Counted from the stretch's first letter, positions 1 to 5,192 are shown. The stretch: 6,487 bases of DNA from Micrococcaceae bacterium UBA7136 (GCA_002492045.1 DKXC01000005.1:1-6487); one strand, 5' to 3'. The notes: generated by a model from the letters alone, not told the origin. Program-made: numbers and translations.

Positions 1-22
1 CCCCAAGAATAAGGAGCAGATC

Positions 23-691
23 ATGTCTCAGCCTCTGGTTGCTATCTTTCCTAGCCCATCTGGCCAGCAAGAAGCCCTGGCCACTAGTCTCAACCAGCTA
101 GGTGCCCGGGCGCTGGTCTCTACCCAGCCCCAGCAGATTCTGGACGCTGATGGTCTGATTCTGCCTCCTGTTTCCTCCCTCCTGGAACTTAAGCAGGAGC
201 TGGCTAAGGTGCAGGGGCTTGGGCTGATTGGGCGTAGAGTAGCCGGTAGTCGGCCGGTTCTAGCTCTGGGACGCTCCATGCACCTGCTCTTTGACCAGGT
301 TCAGGGTATGGGGCAGGAACCCGCCTTAGAGGGGATGGGGGAGTGGCCGGGAGTCATCGAGACTCTAACAAGAGGCCAGGCCCAGCAGGCTCTGGGGCTA
401 GAAGTTGCCTCCGGCAGTCAGCTCTTTGCTGGTCTTGAAGAACTGCCTGCAAGCCAGGCCCAGTTTCAGGTAGATAGCCGCCAGGGCCTAGTCAATTGGA
501 CCTTTGATCAGAACAACGAAGCCATGTTTCCTCCCCAGGTCACCTGGTCTAGTGGCTCTCCCCGCTTGGCCCTAGCTATCGAGAACGGCCCCCTGGTTGC
601 AAGTCAGGCGGACCTGCTAGCTTCCGGGGAAGCTGGCCAACTGGTCCTCTCTAACTGGCTGGCTTCCCTGCCGGTCACCGGACGTCTCTAA
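23..691 (+). CDS. HisH-like glutamine amidotransferase homologue lacking the catalytic triad
   Basis: The protein (222 aa) aligns along its whole length with actinobacterial HisH, the subunit of imidazole glycerol phosphate synthase that releases ammonia from glutamine for HisF in histidine synthesis. Framework matches include GRRVAGSRPVL (70-80), GMGEWPG (104-110), GSQLFAGLE (131-139), VTW (173-175), AIENGPL (185-191) and SGEAGQLVLSNWL (201-213). The active site is gone. The nucleophile motif, normally GICVGMQ, reads ALGRSMH (81-87), so Cys is Gly83. The usual QFHPEKS reads QADLLAS (195-201), so the triad His and Glu are Asp197 and Leu199. The N-terminal DYGSGN, the oxyanion-strand PGVGAF (now PPVSSL) and the PHMGWN motif are also lost. 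The frame is intact, and AAGGAG (11-16) sits 6 bases before the ATG, so this is not a simple frameshifted pseudogene. It should not hydrolyse glutamine. It may be a decaying relic, a structural partner of HisF or a repurposed protein. Family assignment is firm; current role is unknown. Confidence 0.85.
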   Translation: MSQPLVAIFPSPSGQQEALATSLNQLGARALVSTQPQQILDADGLILPPVSSLLELKQELAKVQGLGLIGRRVAGSRPVLALGRSMHLLFDQVQGMGQEPALEGMGEWPGVIETLTRGQAQQALGLEVASGSQLFAGLEELPASQAQFQVDSRQGLVNWTFDQNNEAMFPPQVTWSSGSPRLALAIENGPLVASQADLLASGEAGQLVLSNWLASLPVTGRL

Positions 692-711
692 AGCAAAGGA
701 GCTTACTCACC

Positions 712-882
712 ATGTCAGCCACCACCTCAGGACTACTACTCATGACCTTCGGCATGATGTTTGTTGGCGGCGCCTACTCCTTCTACAAGCAGAAAATTAC
801 CTGGGTCGCTCAGCTGATTCTCTTGCTGGTGGGCCTAGCTATCTCTGGCTACGGCCTCTACGTCATGCTTAACTACAGCTAG
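712..882 (+). CDS. Small two-helix membrane protein, 56 aa
   Basis: This short reading frame begins MSATTSGLLL and ends VMLNYS. It has two hydrophobic stretches that can span the membrane, about residues 7-24 and 31-53, joined by a short polar turn with SFYKQKIT (23-30), which suggests a helical hairpin with little exposed protein. AAGGAG (696-701) lies 10 bases before the ATG. The gene starts 20 bases after the HisH-like stop, and its own TAG overlaps the AGGA of the next ribosome binding site. It therefore appears co-transcribed, and probably translationally coupled, with sseB. I do not recognise a named family and propose no function. It sits where actinobacterial his clusters often carry hisA/priA, but it bears no resemblance to that barrel enzyme. 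Confidence 0.75.
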   Translation: MSATTSGLLLMTFGMMFVGGAYSFYKQKITWVAQLILLLVGLAISGYGLYVMLNYS

Positions 883-892
883 GAAGAAGCCC

Positions 893-1804
893 ATGACAGA
901 CTTCTCAGACCGCGTCCACCACGCCCATACCCACGGGCAGGGGAAACCCGGTGCACCCCGCCGGGAGCTGCCGGCCCATATTGCTGCCCAGCTGGCTTCT
1001 GCTGGCCGGGAGACCGATACCGGCGGCCAGCCCTGGGCCGGGCGCAACCTGGGCGAAGGTACCAGCCACACCCACCTCTACCCCGGGGACGACGGAAAAA
1101 CCCCAGTTGCCCTCCAAGAGGCCCTGGATGCCTTTGCGGCTGGCCAAGTGGACGAGGTGGCCGTGGTCGATACCCTGCGGTCAGTGCGTATCTTTGCCCC
1201 TATCGTAGCCCAGCTTTCCCAGGCAGAGATTACTGCCCAGGGTCTGGTCTCTGATAAAGAGTCCGACATGGCTCTGGTTAGTATCCAGGCTCCTGATGGG
1301 CGCAAGGCTCTGCCGGTTTTTAGCCAGGTGGATGCCTTAACCCACTGGCATGAGCTGGCCCGCCCGGTGGCTGCCGACATGCGAAAAACTGCCTTATCGG
1401 CGGTAGAAGATGGTAACCAGTTGCTGGTTCTTAACCCGGGCCAGCCCCTGACCTTTGTGGTGCGTAGGCCGGCTCTCTGGGCTATCGCCAAGGGGGAGGA
1501 ATGGGTGCCTTCCTACCGTAATCCTCAGGTAGCCCAGGCCCTGGAAGAAATTGTGGCTCCCCTAGCTGCTGTTGTGGGAGTTAGCGCGGATGCTGGGCAG
1601 GGTATCTACAGTCAAGGCCCCGGTGGCAAGCTGCTACTTGGTGGTGGGCCCGGCCCGGAGTTGAAAATCACTCTGACCCTGCGTCCTGGGCTGACCCAGC
1701 AGCAGGTGGATCAAACTCTAGCTAGCTTCCAGCAGGGGCTGGCCATTAACCGGGTTATCTCTGAGCAGGTTGACTCAGTCCAGCTAGCCCTGGCTAGTGC
1801 CTAG
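893..1804 (+). CDS. SseB family protein
   Basis: This 303-aa protein matches the SseB family as found next to infC in Micrococcaceae. The conserved SseB N-terminal domain covers roughly residues 70-210. Recognisable blocks are PWAGRNL (47-53), VRIFAPIVAQL (98-108), DMALVSIQAPDGRKALPVF (125-143), QLLVLNP (176-182) and FVVRRPALWAIA (188-199), followed by EWVPSYR (203-209). The first 45 residues are His-, Gly- and Pro-rich and probably disordered. The C-terminal part (about 215-303) has a Gly-rich turn (GPGGKLLLGGGPGPE, 242-256) before an alpha/beta segment. The SseB name comes from enhanced serine sensitivity in E. coli; the actinobacterial members have no established biochemical role. No signal peptide or membrane segment is seen, so it is likely cytoplasmic. 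The ATG is 10 bases after the preceding stop, with AGGA (881-884) as its binding site. It is the last gene of the left-hand cluster. Confidence 0.88.
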   Translation: MTDFSDRVHHAHTHGQGKPGAPRRELPAHIAAQLASAGRETDTGGQPWAGRNLGEGTSHTHLYPGDDGKTPVALQEALDAFAAGQVDEVAVVDTLRSVRIFAPIVAQLSQAEITAQGLVSDKESDMALVSIQAPDGRKALPVFSQVDALTHWHELARPVAADMRKTALSAVEDGNQLLVLNPGQPLTFVVRRPALWAIAKGEEWVPSYRNPQVAQALEEIVAPLAAVVGVSADAGQGIYSQGPGGKLLLGGGPGPELKITLTLRPGLTQQQVDQTLASFQQGLAINRVISEQVDSVQLALASA

Positions 1805-1813
1805 GCTACATAT

Positions 1814-1861
1814 AAAAAGAAGGAAGCTGACTTAAGAAATCAGCTTCCTTCTGAAGATTTT
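1814..1861. terminator. Bidirectional rho-independent terminator between convergent genes
   Basis: A perfect 13-bp stem pairs AGAAGGAAGCTGA (1818-1830) with TCAGCTTCCTTCT (1840-1852) around a 9-base loop. Five A residues at 1814-1818 give a U-tract when read on the minus strand. On the plus strand TTTT follows a few bases after the stem (1858-1861), a less ideal tail. It lies between the stops of sseB (+) and the DUF1844 gene (-), so it probably ends both transcripts. Confidence 0.88.
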
Positions 1862-2252
1862 AGAAGACTGGGCCGGTAAACTTTTCGCCCGGTCCCTTGC
1901 CTGGTTCATCGGGGAAGGGGGAGGCCTCGCGGAAGGCCAACTGTAGGCTGCGCAGACCGTCCCGTAAGGGGGCTGCATGCTGGGAGCCAATTTCAGGGGC
2001 GGCTGCGGTCACAAAACCGGCCAGAGCGGTAATGAGCTTGCGGGCCTCGTCCAGGTCCTTGAAATCTTGGGCGTTTTCTTCGGCGCCCAGGCCGCATTTG
2101 ACGGCGGCTGCGCTCATGAGGTGGACGGCGGCGGTGGTGATCACTTCAACTGCGGCTACTTCGGCGATATCCCGCATCTGCTGCTGGACCTCCTGCACCT
2201 GCTCGGCGCTGAGCTGCTGGTCGGATTCTTCAAAGCGGTATGAATCAGTCAT
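1860..2252 (-). CDS. DUF1844 family protein
   Basis: This 130-aa protein is a clear DUF1844 member. After a polar, Gln- and Glu-rich N-terminus (1-27) come the family blocks DIAEVAAVEVITTAAVHLMS (28-47), DLDEARKLITALAGFVTAAA (66-85) and HAAPLRDGLRSLQLAFREAS (92-111). The Gly/Pro-rich tail PGKGPGEKFTGPVF (117-130) is also typical. It is predicted to be a small, mainly helical cytoplasmic protein with no known reaction. Its place beside infC is common in actinobacteria, though here it points away from infC and converges on sseB. Met26 is an alternative start just before the conserved core. The first ATG is preferred because a promoter-like pair sits immediately upstream, but there is no convincing Shine-Dalgarno sequence, so translation may be leaderless. 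Confidence 0.88.
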   Translation of the reverse strand: MTDSYRFEESDQQLSAEQVQEVQQQMRDIAEVAAVEVITTAAVHLMSAAAVKCGLGAEENAQDFKDLDEARKLITALAGFVTAAAPEIGSQHAAPLRDGLRSLQLAFREASPFPDEPGKGPGEKFTGPVF

Positions 2253-2263
2253 AGGACAAGAAT

Positions 2264-2293
2264 CTCATATTTTCTGTCCCGGTGTGGAGTCAG
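2264..2293 (-). promoter_or_regulatory. Candidate promoter of the DUF1844 gene
   Basis: Read on the minus strand, CTGACT (2293-2288) and TATGAG (2269-2264) form a possible -35/-10 pair with an 18-base spacer, each matching 4 of 6 consensus bases. Transcription would begin only about 5 bases before the ATG at 2252. That would explain the missing ribosome binding site and point to a leaderless or near-leaderless mRNA. The match is moderate and untested. Confidence 0.4.
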
Positions 2294-2346
2294 CGCTAGG
2301 GGGCTGGGCCCAAAGATAGTTTCAGAAATTGGCAGGGGCCTAACCC

Positions 2347-2375
2347 TTGATAAAGCCGGCAGGCAGGAGTATAGT
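2347..2375 (+). promoter_or_regulatory. Sigma-70 type promoter of infC-rpmI-rplT
   Basis: TTGATA (2347-2352) and TATAGT (2370-2375) each match 5 of 6 bases of the vegetative -35 and -10 consensus, with an optimal 17-base spacer. Transcription should start near A2382, giving a leader of about 217 bases before the infC start codon. This is the best promoter match in the window, as expected for a translation operon. Confidence 0.8.
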
Positions 2376-2381
2376 TACTAG

Positions 2382-2598
2382 ACGTTTGCAAGTGGAATTC
2401 TTTGAGCGGAAATCCCACCTAGCCGGTTGAAGAGACTGACCTGGGTTACCCTCCGAGGGGCTAGTTAGGTGCTTAACCTACCTACCTCCCGCTGTGAGGG
2501 GTATTGAGCTAGCTTCCGCTTGCAGGCCGCAATCGGGAGCTTTTTTGTTCCCACCAGAAATTCACGGGGAAACCCACACAAGCAACAGGAGCTTTGTC
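2382..2598 (+). promoter_or_regulatory. Long structured 5' leader of infC
   Basis: The gap between the DUF1844 start and infC (2253-2598) holds two diverging promoters and this untranslated leader, with no credible gene. Within the leader, TAGGT (2466-2470) can pair with ACCTA (2476-2480). GAGCGGAA (2404-2411) is complementary, with one G-U pair, to TTCCGCTT (2514-2521), which is the 5' arm of the terminator-like hairpin at 2511-2541, so it could act as an antiterminator. infC leaders that control transcription through ribosomal protein L20 are known in Bacillus. Whether this leader uses L20, IF3 or another signal cannot be told from sequence. Confidence 0.6.
2511..2546 (+). terminator. Terminator-like attenuator in the infC leader
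   Basis: AGCTTCCG (2511-2518) pairs with CGGGAGCT (2534-2541), 8 bp with one U-G pair. After a C/U mismatch, TTGC (2520-2523) pairs with GCAA (2529-2532) around the loop AGGCC. Six T residues (2541-2546) follow directly, the standard shape of an intrinsic terminator. It stands downstream of the only good promoter and upstream of infC, so it is best read as a conditional attenuator rather than the end of another gene; the DUF1844 gene is transcribed the other way. Confidence 0.8.
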
Positions 2599-2601
2599 AT
2601 T
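2587..2601 (+). promoter_or_regulatory. infC ribosome binding site and AUU start codon
   Basis: AGGAG (2587-2591) is followed by a 7-base spacer and ATT (2599-2601), in frame with the conserved IF3 sequence SDPRINDRIRVPEV. There is no ATG or GTG at suitable spacing. AUU is the classic infC start: IF3 rejects non-standard start codons, so the factor limits its own synthesis. The longer in-frame reading from the GTG at 2494 runs through the attenuator hairpin and is not believable. Confidence 0.85.
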
Positions 2602-3249
2602 AGCGATCCACGCATCAACGACCGTATTCGCGTCCCGGAAGTCCGCCTGGTCGGCCCCGGCGGTGAGCAGGTCGGTATTGTCCGTGTAGAAGATGCTCTG
2701 CGTCTAGCCCAGGAATCTGACCTTGACCTGGTTGAGGTCGCTCCCAACGCTAAGCCGCCTGTCTGTAAGCTGATGGACTTCGGCAAGTACAAGTACGAAG
2801 CCGCAGTGAAGGCACGTGAATCTCGCAAGAAGCAGGTTAATGCTTCACTTAAGGAAATTCGTTTCCGCCTCAAGATTGATACCCATGACTACGAAACCAA
2901 GGTGGGGCACGCTCGTCGTTTCCTCTCTGGTGGTGACAAGGTCAAGGCTATGATCCAGTTCCGTGGCCGTGAACAGCAGCGCCCCGAGATGGGTGTGCGC
3001 CTGCTCGAGCGTATGGCGAACGACCTGGTGGAGGTTGGCAGCATTGAGTCCAACCCCCGCGTTGACGGTCGTAACATGGTGATGGTTCTTGCACCCCTGC
3101 GGGGTAAGCAGGAGGCTCGCCGTGAGTCCCAGAAGCAGGGCGGACGCAAGGGTCGCGAACGCGTGAACACCACTGAGGCTACCCCTGTAACCAACTCCCT
3201 GGCAGATGCAATGCCGGAGGAGCTGAAGAAGCAGGCGGCCGCCGAATAG
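2599..3249 (+). CDS. infC: Translation initiation factor IF-3
   Basis: IF3 binds the 30S subunit, prevents premature joining of 50S and checks the start codon and initiator tRNA. Counting from the AUU start, the protein is 216 aa. The N-terminal domain begins SDPRINDRIRVPEVRLVGPGG (2-22) and includes DLDLVEVAP (41-49) and PPVCKLMDFGKYKYE (53-67). A basic helical linker with KARESRKKQ (71-79) follows. The C-terminal domain has the family signature around MIQFRGREQQRPEMG (118-132) and DGRNMVMVLAP (156-166). A charged, low-complexity tail of about 45 residues follows, as in many actinobacterial IF3s, making it longer than the E. coli protein (about 180 aa). It is the first gene of the infC-rpmI-rplT operon, controlled by the leader attenuator and probably by its own AUU codon. 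Confidence 0.97.
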   Translation: MSDPRINDRIRVPEVRLVGPGGEQVGIVRVEDALRLAQESDLDLVEVAPNAKPPVCKLMDFGKYKYEAAVKARESRKKQVNASLKEIRFRLKIDTHDYETKVGHARRFLSGGDKVKAMIQFRGREQQRPEMGVRLLERMANDLVEVGSIESNPRVDGRNMVMVLAPLRGKQEARRESQKQGGRKGRERVNTTEATPVTNSLADAMPEELKKQAAAE

Positions 3250-3417
3250 GTCTGGGGCATAGGCAGGTAGCTACCTTCTGGTAGCGCCTGGGTATTGGGC
3301 CGGTAGCAGATATAAATTTGGTACAGGCCAACCCCTTAGAAAGCAGCGTCAGCTGTTCGTTTTTCAGTTCCTTGCGCCCTGACGGGTGTGAGGGTAGAAG
3401 ATAAGGAGAATCGGCTT
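3250..3417 (+). promoter_or_regulatory. Structured infC-rpmI spacer
   Basis: This 168-base spacer has several potential hairpins. GCTACC (3270-3275) and GGTAGC (3280-3285) form a 6-bp stem with a TTCT loop, flanked by AGGC/GCCT that could lengthen it with a bulge. AGCAGC (3342-3347) and GCTGTT (3352-3357) form a stem with one G-U pair, and TTTTT (3360-3364) follows 2 bases later, like a weak terminator. CGCCC (3375-3379) pairs with GGGTG (3384-3388). In E. coli, L20 represses rpmI-rplT through RNA structure in this part of the operon. A similar role here is possible but unproven. A TATAAA at 3311 has no matching -35 box. Confidence 0.4.
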
Positions 3418-3612
3418 ATGCCGAAGCAGAAGACCCACTCTGGTGCTAAGAAGCGCTTCAAGCTCACCGGTACTGGCAAGGTTAAGCGCCAGCAGGCCAA
3501 CCGTCGCCACTACCTGGAGCACAAGTCCTCCCGTCTGACCCGTCGTCTGGCCTCTGACCAGATCGTTGGCGGCGGTCAGGCTAAGGTCATCAAGAAGATG
3601 CTGGGCAAGTAA
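3418..3612 (+). CDS. rpmI: 50S ribosomal protein L35
   Basis: L35 is a small, very basic protein of the large ribosomal subunit. The 64-aa product, MPKQKTHSGAKKRFKLTGTG followed by KVKRQQANRRHYLEHKSSRL, has the usual family length and sequence. It includes the N-terminal KTHSGAKKRFK motif and the C-terminal VIKKMLGK. The ATG at 3418 is chosen over an upstream in-frame GTG at 3388 because AAGGAG (3403-3408) lies 9 bases before it and because every L35 begins MPK(M/Q)K. Leucine codons are mainly CTG and CTC, as expected for strong expression. It is the middle gene of the IF3-L35-L20 operon. Confidence 0.98.
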   Translation: MPKQKTHSGAKKRFKLTGTGKVKRQQANRRHYLEHKSSRLTRRLASDQIVGGGQAKVIKKMLGK

Positions 3613-3733
3613 GCTCACCTTCCTTGAAGCCTCCGTCCTCTGCTCAAGGGGACGCACCAAAAGTAGATATTTTCTCTCCTGCACCAGCCTTAGATGGATA
3701 GCTGGGTAGGACCAAAGACGTTAGGAGACACAC
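3613..3733 (+). promoter_or_regulatory. rpmI-rplT spacer with two competing hairpins
   Basis: Two stems share bases and cannot coexist. CCTTGA (3622-3627) pairs with TCAAGG (3644-3649), while CGTCCTCT (3634-3641) pairs with AGGGGACG (3647-3654) around the 5-base loop GCTCA, 8 bp with one U-G pair. No U-tract follows directly, so this is not a normal terminator. It could be an mRNA processing or stability element, or an L20 feedback site upstream of rplT. AGGAG (3723-3727) at the end is the rplT ribosome binding site. Confidence 0.45.
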
Positions 3734-4117
3734 GTGGCACGTGTGAAGCGCGCGGTTAACGCGCACAAGAAGCGCCGAGTAATTCTTGATCGTGCATCAG
3801 GCTACCGTGGCCAGCGTTCACGCCTTTACCGTAAGGCCAAGGAACAGGTCACTCACTCACTGGTTTACAGCTACGACCACCGTCGTAAGAAGAAGGGTGA
3901 CTTCCGTCGCCTCTGGATCCAGCGTATCAACGCTGCTGCCCGCGCTGAGGGCCTGACCTACAACCGTTTCATCCAGGGCCTGAAGGCTGCTGAGGTTGAG
4001 GTTGACCGTCGTATGCTGGCCGAGCTGGCTGTTAACGAGCCTGCTGCTTTCTCTGCTCTGGTAGAGATCGCCAAGAACAACCTGCCTGAGGACACCTCCG
4101 CTCCCAAGGCTGCCTAA
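3734..4117 (+). CDS. rplT: 50S ribosomal protein L20
   Basis: L20 binds 23S rRNA early in assembly of the 50S subunit and in several bacteria represses its own operon. The 127-aa product begins MARVKRAVNAHKKRRVILDR and contains the conserved GYRGQRSRLYRKAKEQV (23-39), YDHRRKKKGDFRRLWIQRINAAAR (47-70) and LTYNRFIQGLKAA (74-86) blocks. The basic N-terminal half is the RNA-binding extension; the more acidic C-terminal half is the globular domain. The final PEDTSAPKAA is a short extra tail typical of actinobacteria. The start is GTG, 6 bases after AGGAG. It is the last gene of the operon, followed closely by a strong terminator. Confidence 0.98.
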   Translation: MARVKRAVNAHKKRRVILDRASGYRGQRSRLYRKAKEQVTHSLVYSYDHRRKKKGDFRRLWIQRINAAARAEGLTYNRFIQGLKAAEVEVDRRMLAELAVNEPAAFSALVEIAKNNLPEDTSAPKAA

Positions 4118-4133
4118 GCTTTTAGGTAAGACG

Positions 4134-4162
4134 AACCCCGGTCCTGTGTGGCCGGGGTTTTT
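4134..4162 (+). terminator. Rho-independent terminator of infC-rpmI-rplT
   Basis: AACCCCGG (4134-4141) pairs with CCGGGGTT (4152-4159), and the stem can extend inward by a T-G and a C-G pair. TTTTT (4158-4162) follows. It starts 17 bases after the rplT stop and separates the ribosomal operon from the iron-uptake operon. Confidence 0.93.
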
Positions 4163-4199
4163 CTATGCCTTGACCAGCTCTGGGCGCTCTTCTTTTCAC

Positions 4200-4209
4200 T
4201 GACCGGTCA
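4200..4209. repeat. Perfect 10-bp palindrome
   Basis: TGACCGGTCA is its own reverse complement and lies in the 202-base gap between the rplT terminator and efeU. Its form is like half of a TetR- or similar-type operator, but it is about 165 bases from the efeU start and not joined to a clear promoter. A single short palindrome can arise by chance. The rest of 4163-4320 shows no gene or other clear element. Confidence 0.3.
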
Positions 4210-4320
4210 ATCTTGAACAGCAGCTGCAAAGAATACCGCCTGGGGACGGGGAGGGAGGCGGGGAGAGAAAGTCAAAATTAGGCTAGAAATCTATGCCCTT
4301 ATACCTGTGACGGGTGTAGC

Positions 4321-4339
4321 ATGGGTAAGGTAAACCTAA
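4321..4339 (+). promoter_or_regulatory. DtxR/IdeR-like iron box upstream of efeU
   Basis: ATGGGTAAGGTAAACCTAA matches about 14 of 19 positions of the actinobacterial DtxR/IdeR consensus (TTAGGTTAGSCTAACCTAA), and its right half is nearly perfect. It ends 25 bases before the efeU ATG. Possible -10 elements TAGCAT (4317-4322) and TAAGGT (4326-4331) overlap it, though no convincing -35 is seen. Iron-loaded DtxR bound here would block transcription, so efeUOB should be induced when iron is low, which fits the function of the operon. Confidence 0.7.
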
Positions 4340-4364
4340 GAATCTGAACAGTGGAAGACAAGCC

Positions 4365-5192
4365 ATGTTCCAAAACTTCCTCATCGGCCTACGAGAAGGC
4401 CTCGAAGCAGCCCTTGTCGTAGGGCTCCTGCTGGCCTACGTCCGCAAGACTGGCAAGCTAACCCTGGTCCCCAAAATCTGGGCCGGTGTTGCCTTAGCTA
4501 CCCTGACTGCCCTCAGCTTCGGTGCCTTCCTTACCTTCGGCCCCAAGGGGCTGACCTTTGAAGCCCAAGAAGCTATCGGTGGTAGCCTCTCCATCATTGC
4601 GGTTGGCTTCGTGACCTGGATGATTTTCTGGATGGGGGAACACTCCAAGCACCTGGGGCAAGAACTAGGCCAAAAACTAGAAGCTGTTCAAGAAAGAACC
4701 TGGGCTGTTGTTCTGCTGGCAGCCCTAGCTGTAGGACGCGAGGGGCTAGAAACAGCCCTCTTCATCTGGGCCGCCTCCAAAACCTCAGCCAATAATGCCG
4801 CCGCCCTCCTTGCAGCCCTTACCGGTATTCTCTTGGCGATCGTCCTGGCCTGGCTGATCATGCGCGGGGCCCTGAAACTTAACCTGGGAGTCTTCTTCCG
4901 CTACACCGGTCTCTTCCTGATTTTTATTGCCGCTGGCGTCCTCGCATATGGAGTCCATGATCTGCAAGAAGCCGGTATCCTGCCCGGTCTCAATAACCTG
5001 GCCTTCGATGTCTCCCACCTTATTGCCCCGACCTCCCTGCTAGGTACCCTGCTTAAGGGCATCTTCAACTTCTCACCGGCTACCACCTGGCTTGAGGCCA
5101 TCACCTGGTTGACCTACGTAGGCATTGTGCTGCCTCTCTTCTACCGCAAGCACCTGAGCCCGGCTCCTCAGAGGCAGCTGGCCCAGGCCTAA
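4365..5192 (+). CDS. efeU: Ferrous/ferric iron permease EfeU (FTR1 family)
   Basis: EfeU is the membrane permease of the EfeUOB iron-uptake system and is related to yeast Ftr1. The 275-aa protein has about seven hydrophobic segments, near residues 5-25, 37-58, 72-91, 113-132, 143-166, 176-198 and 240-260. Both hallmark REXXE iron-binding motifs are present: REGLE at 10-14 in the first helix and REGLE at 125-129 in the fourth. FEAQEA (65-70) adds two acidic residues between them. The length is normal for the family. GGAAG (4353-4357) precedes the ATG by 7 bases. It is the first gene of an efeU-efeO-efeB operon with a 39-base gap to efeO. The DtxR-like box just upstream predicts induction under iron limitation. 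Confidence 0.96.
   Translation: MFQNFLIGLREGLEAALVVGLLLAYVRKTGKLTLVPKIWAGVALATLTALSFGAFLTFGPKGLTFEAQEAIGGSLSIIAVGFVTWMIFWMGEHSKHLGQELGQKLEAVQERTWAVVLLAALAVGREGLETALFIWAASKTSANNAAALLAALTGILLAIVLAWLIMRGALKLNLGVFFRYTGLFLIFIAAGVLAYGVHDLQEAGILPGLNNLAFDVSHLIAPTSLLGTLLKGIFNFSPATTWLEAITWLTYVGIVLPLFYRKHLSPAPQRQLAQA

Noticed and set aside
1078..1491. 137-aa minus-strand frame inside sseB
   Set aside because: Arg-, Ser- and Trp-rich shadow typical of the reverse strand of a GC-rich gene; sseB itself is strongly supported.
1897..2319. 140-aa plus-strand frame opposite DUF1844
   Set aside because: It is antisense to a well-recognised family protein, has no family resemblance and runs into the infC promoter region.
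2392..2430. Possible 12-residue leader peptide starting at GTG 2392
   Set aside because: No ribosome binding site, no run of regulatory codons and no ATG; chance is sufficient.
2465..2481. DtxR-like TTAGGT...ACCTAC in the infC leader
   Set aside because: The half-sites are separated by 5 bases instead of 7, and it lies in the transcribed leader of a translation operon; a small hairpin is the better reading.
2494..2598. 35-residue N-terminal extension of IF3 starting at GTG 2494
   Set aside because: It runs through the terminator hairpin and T-tract, has no ribosome binding site and is unlike any IF3 N-terminus I know; the AUU at 2599 explains the data better.
3380..3389. TGACGGGTGT repeated at 3380-3389 and 4308-4317
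   Set aside because: The match is only 10 bases with differing surroundings and different neighbouring elements; likely coincidence.
3364..3684. 106-aa minus-strand frame opposite rpmI
   Set aside because: It is a shadow of the L35 gene and its spacers, with no ribosome binding site or recognisable domain.
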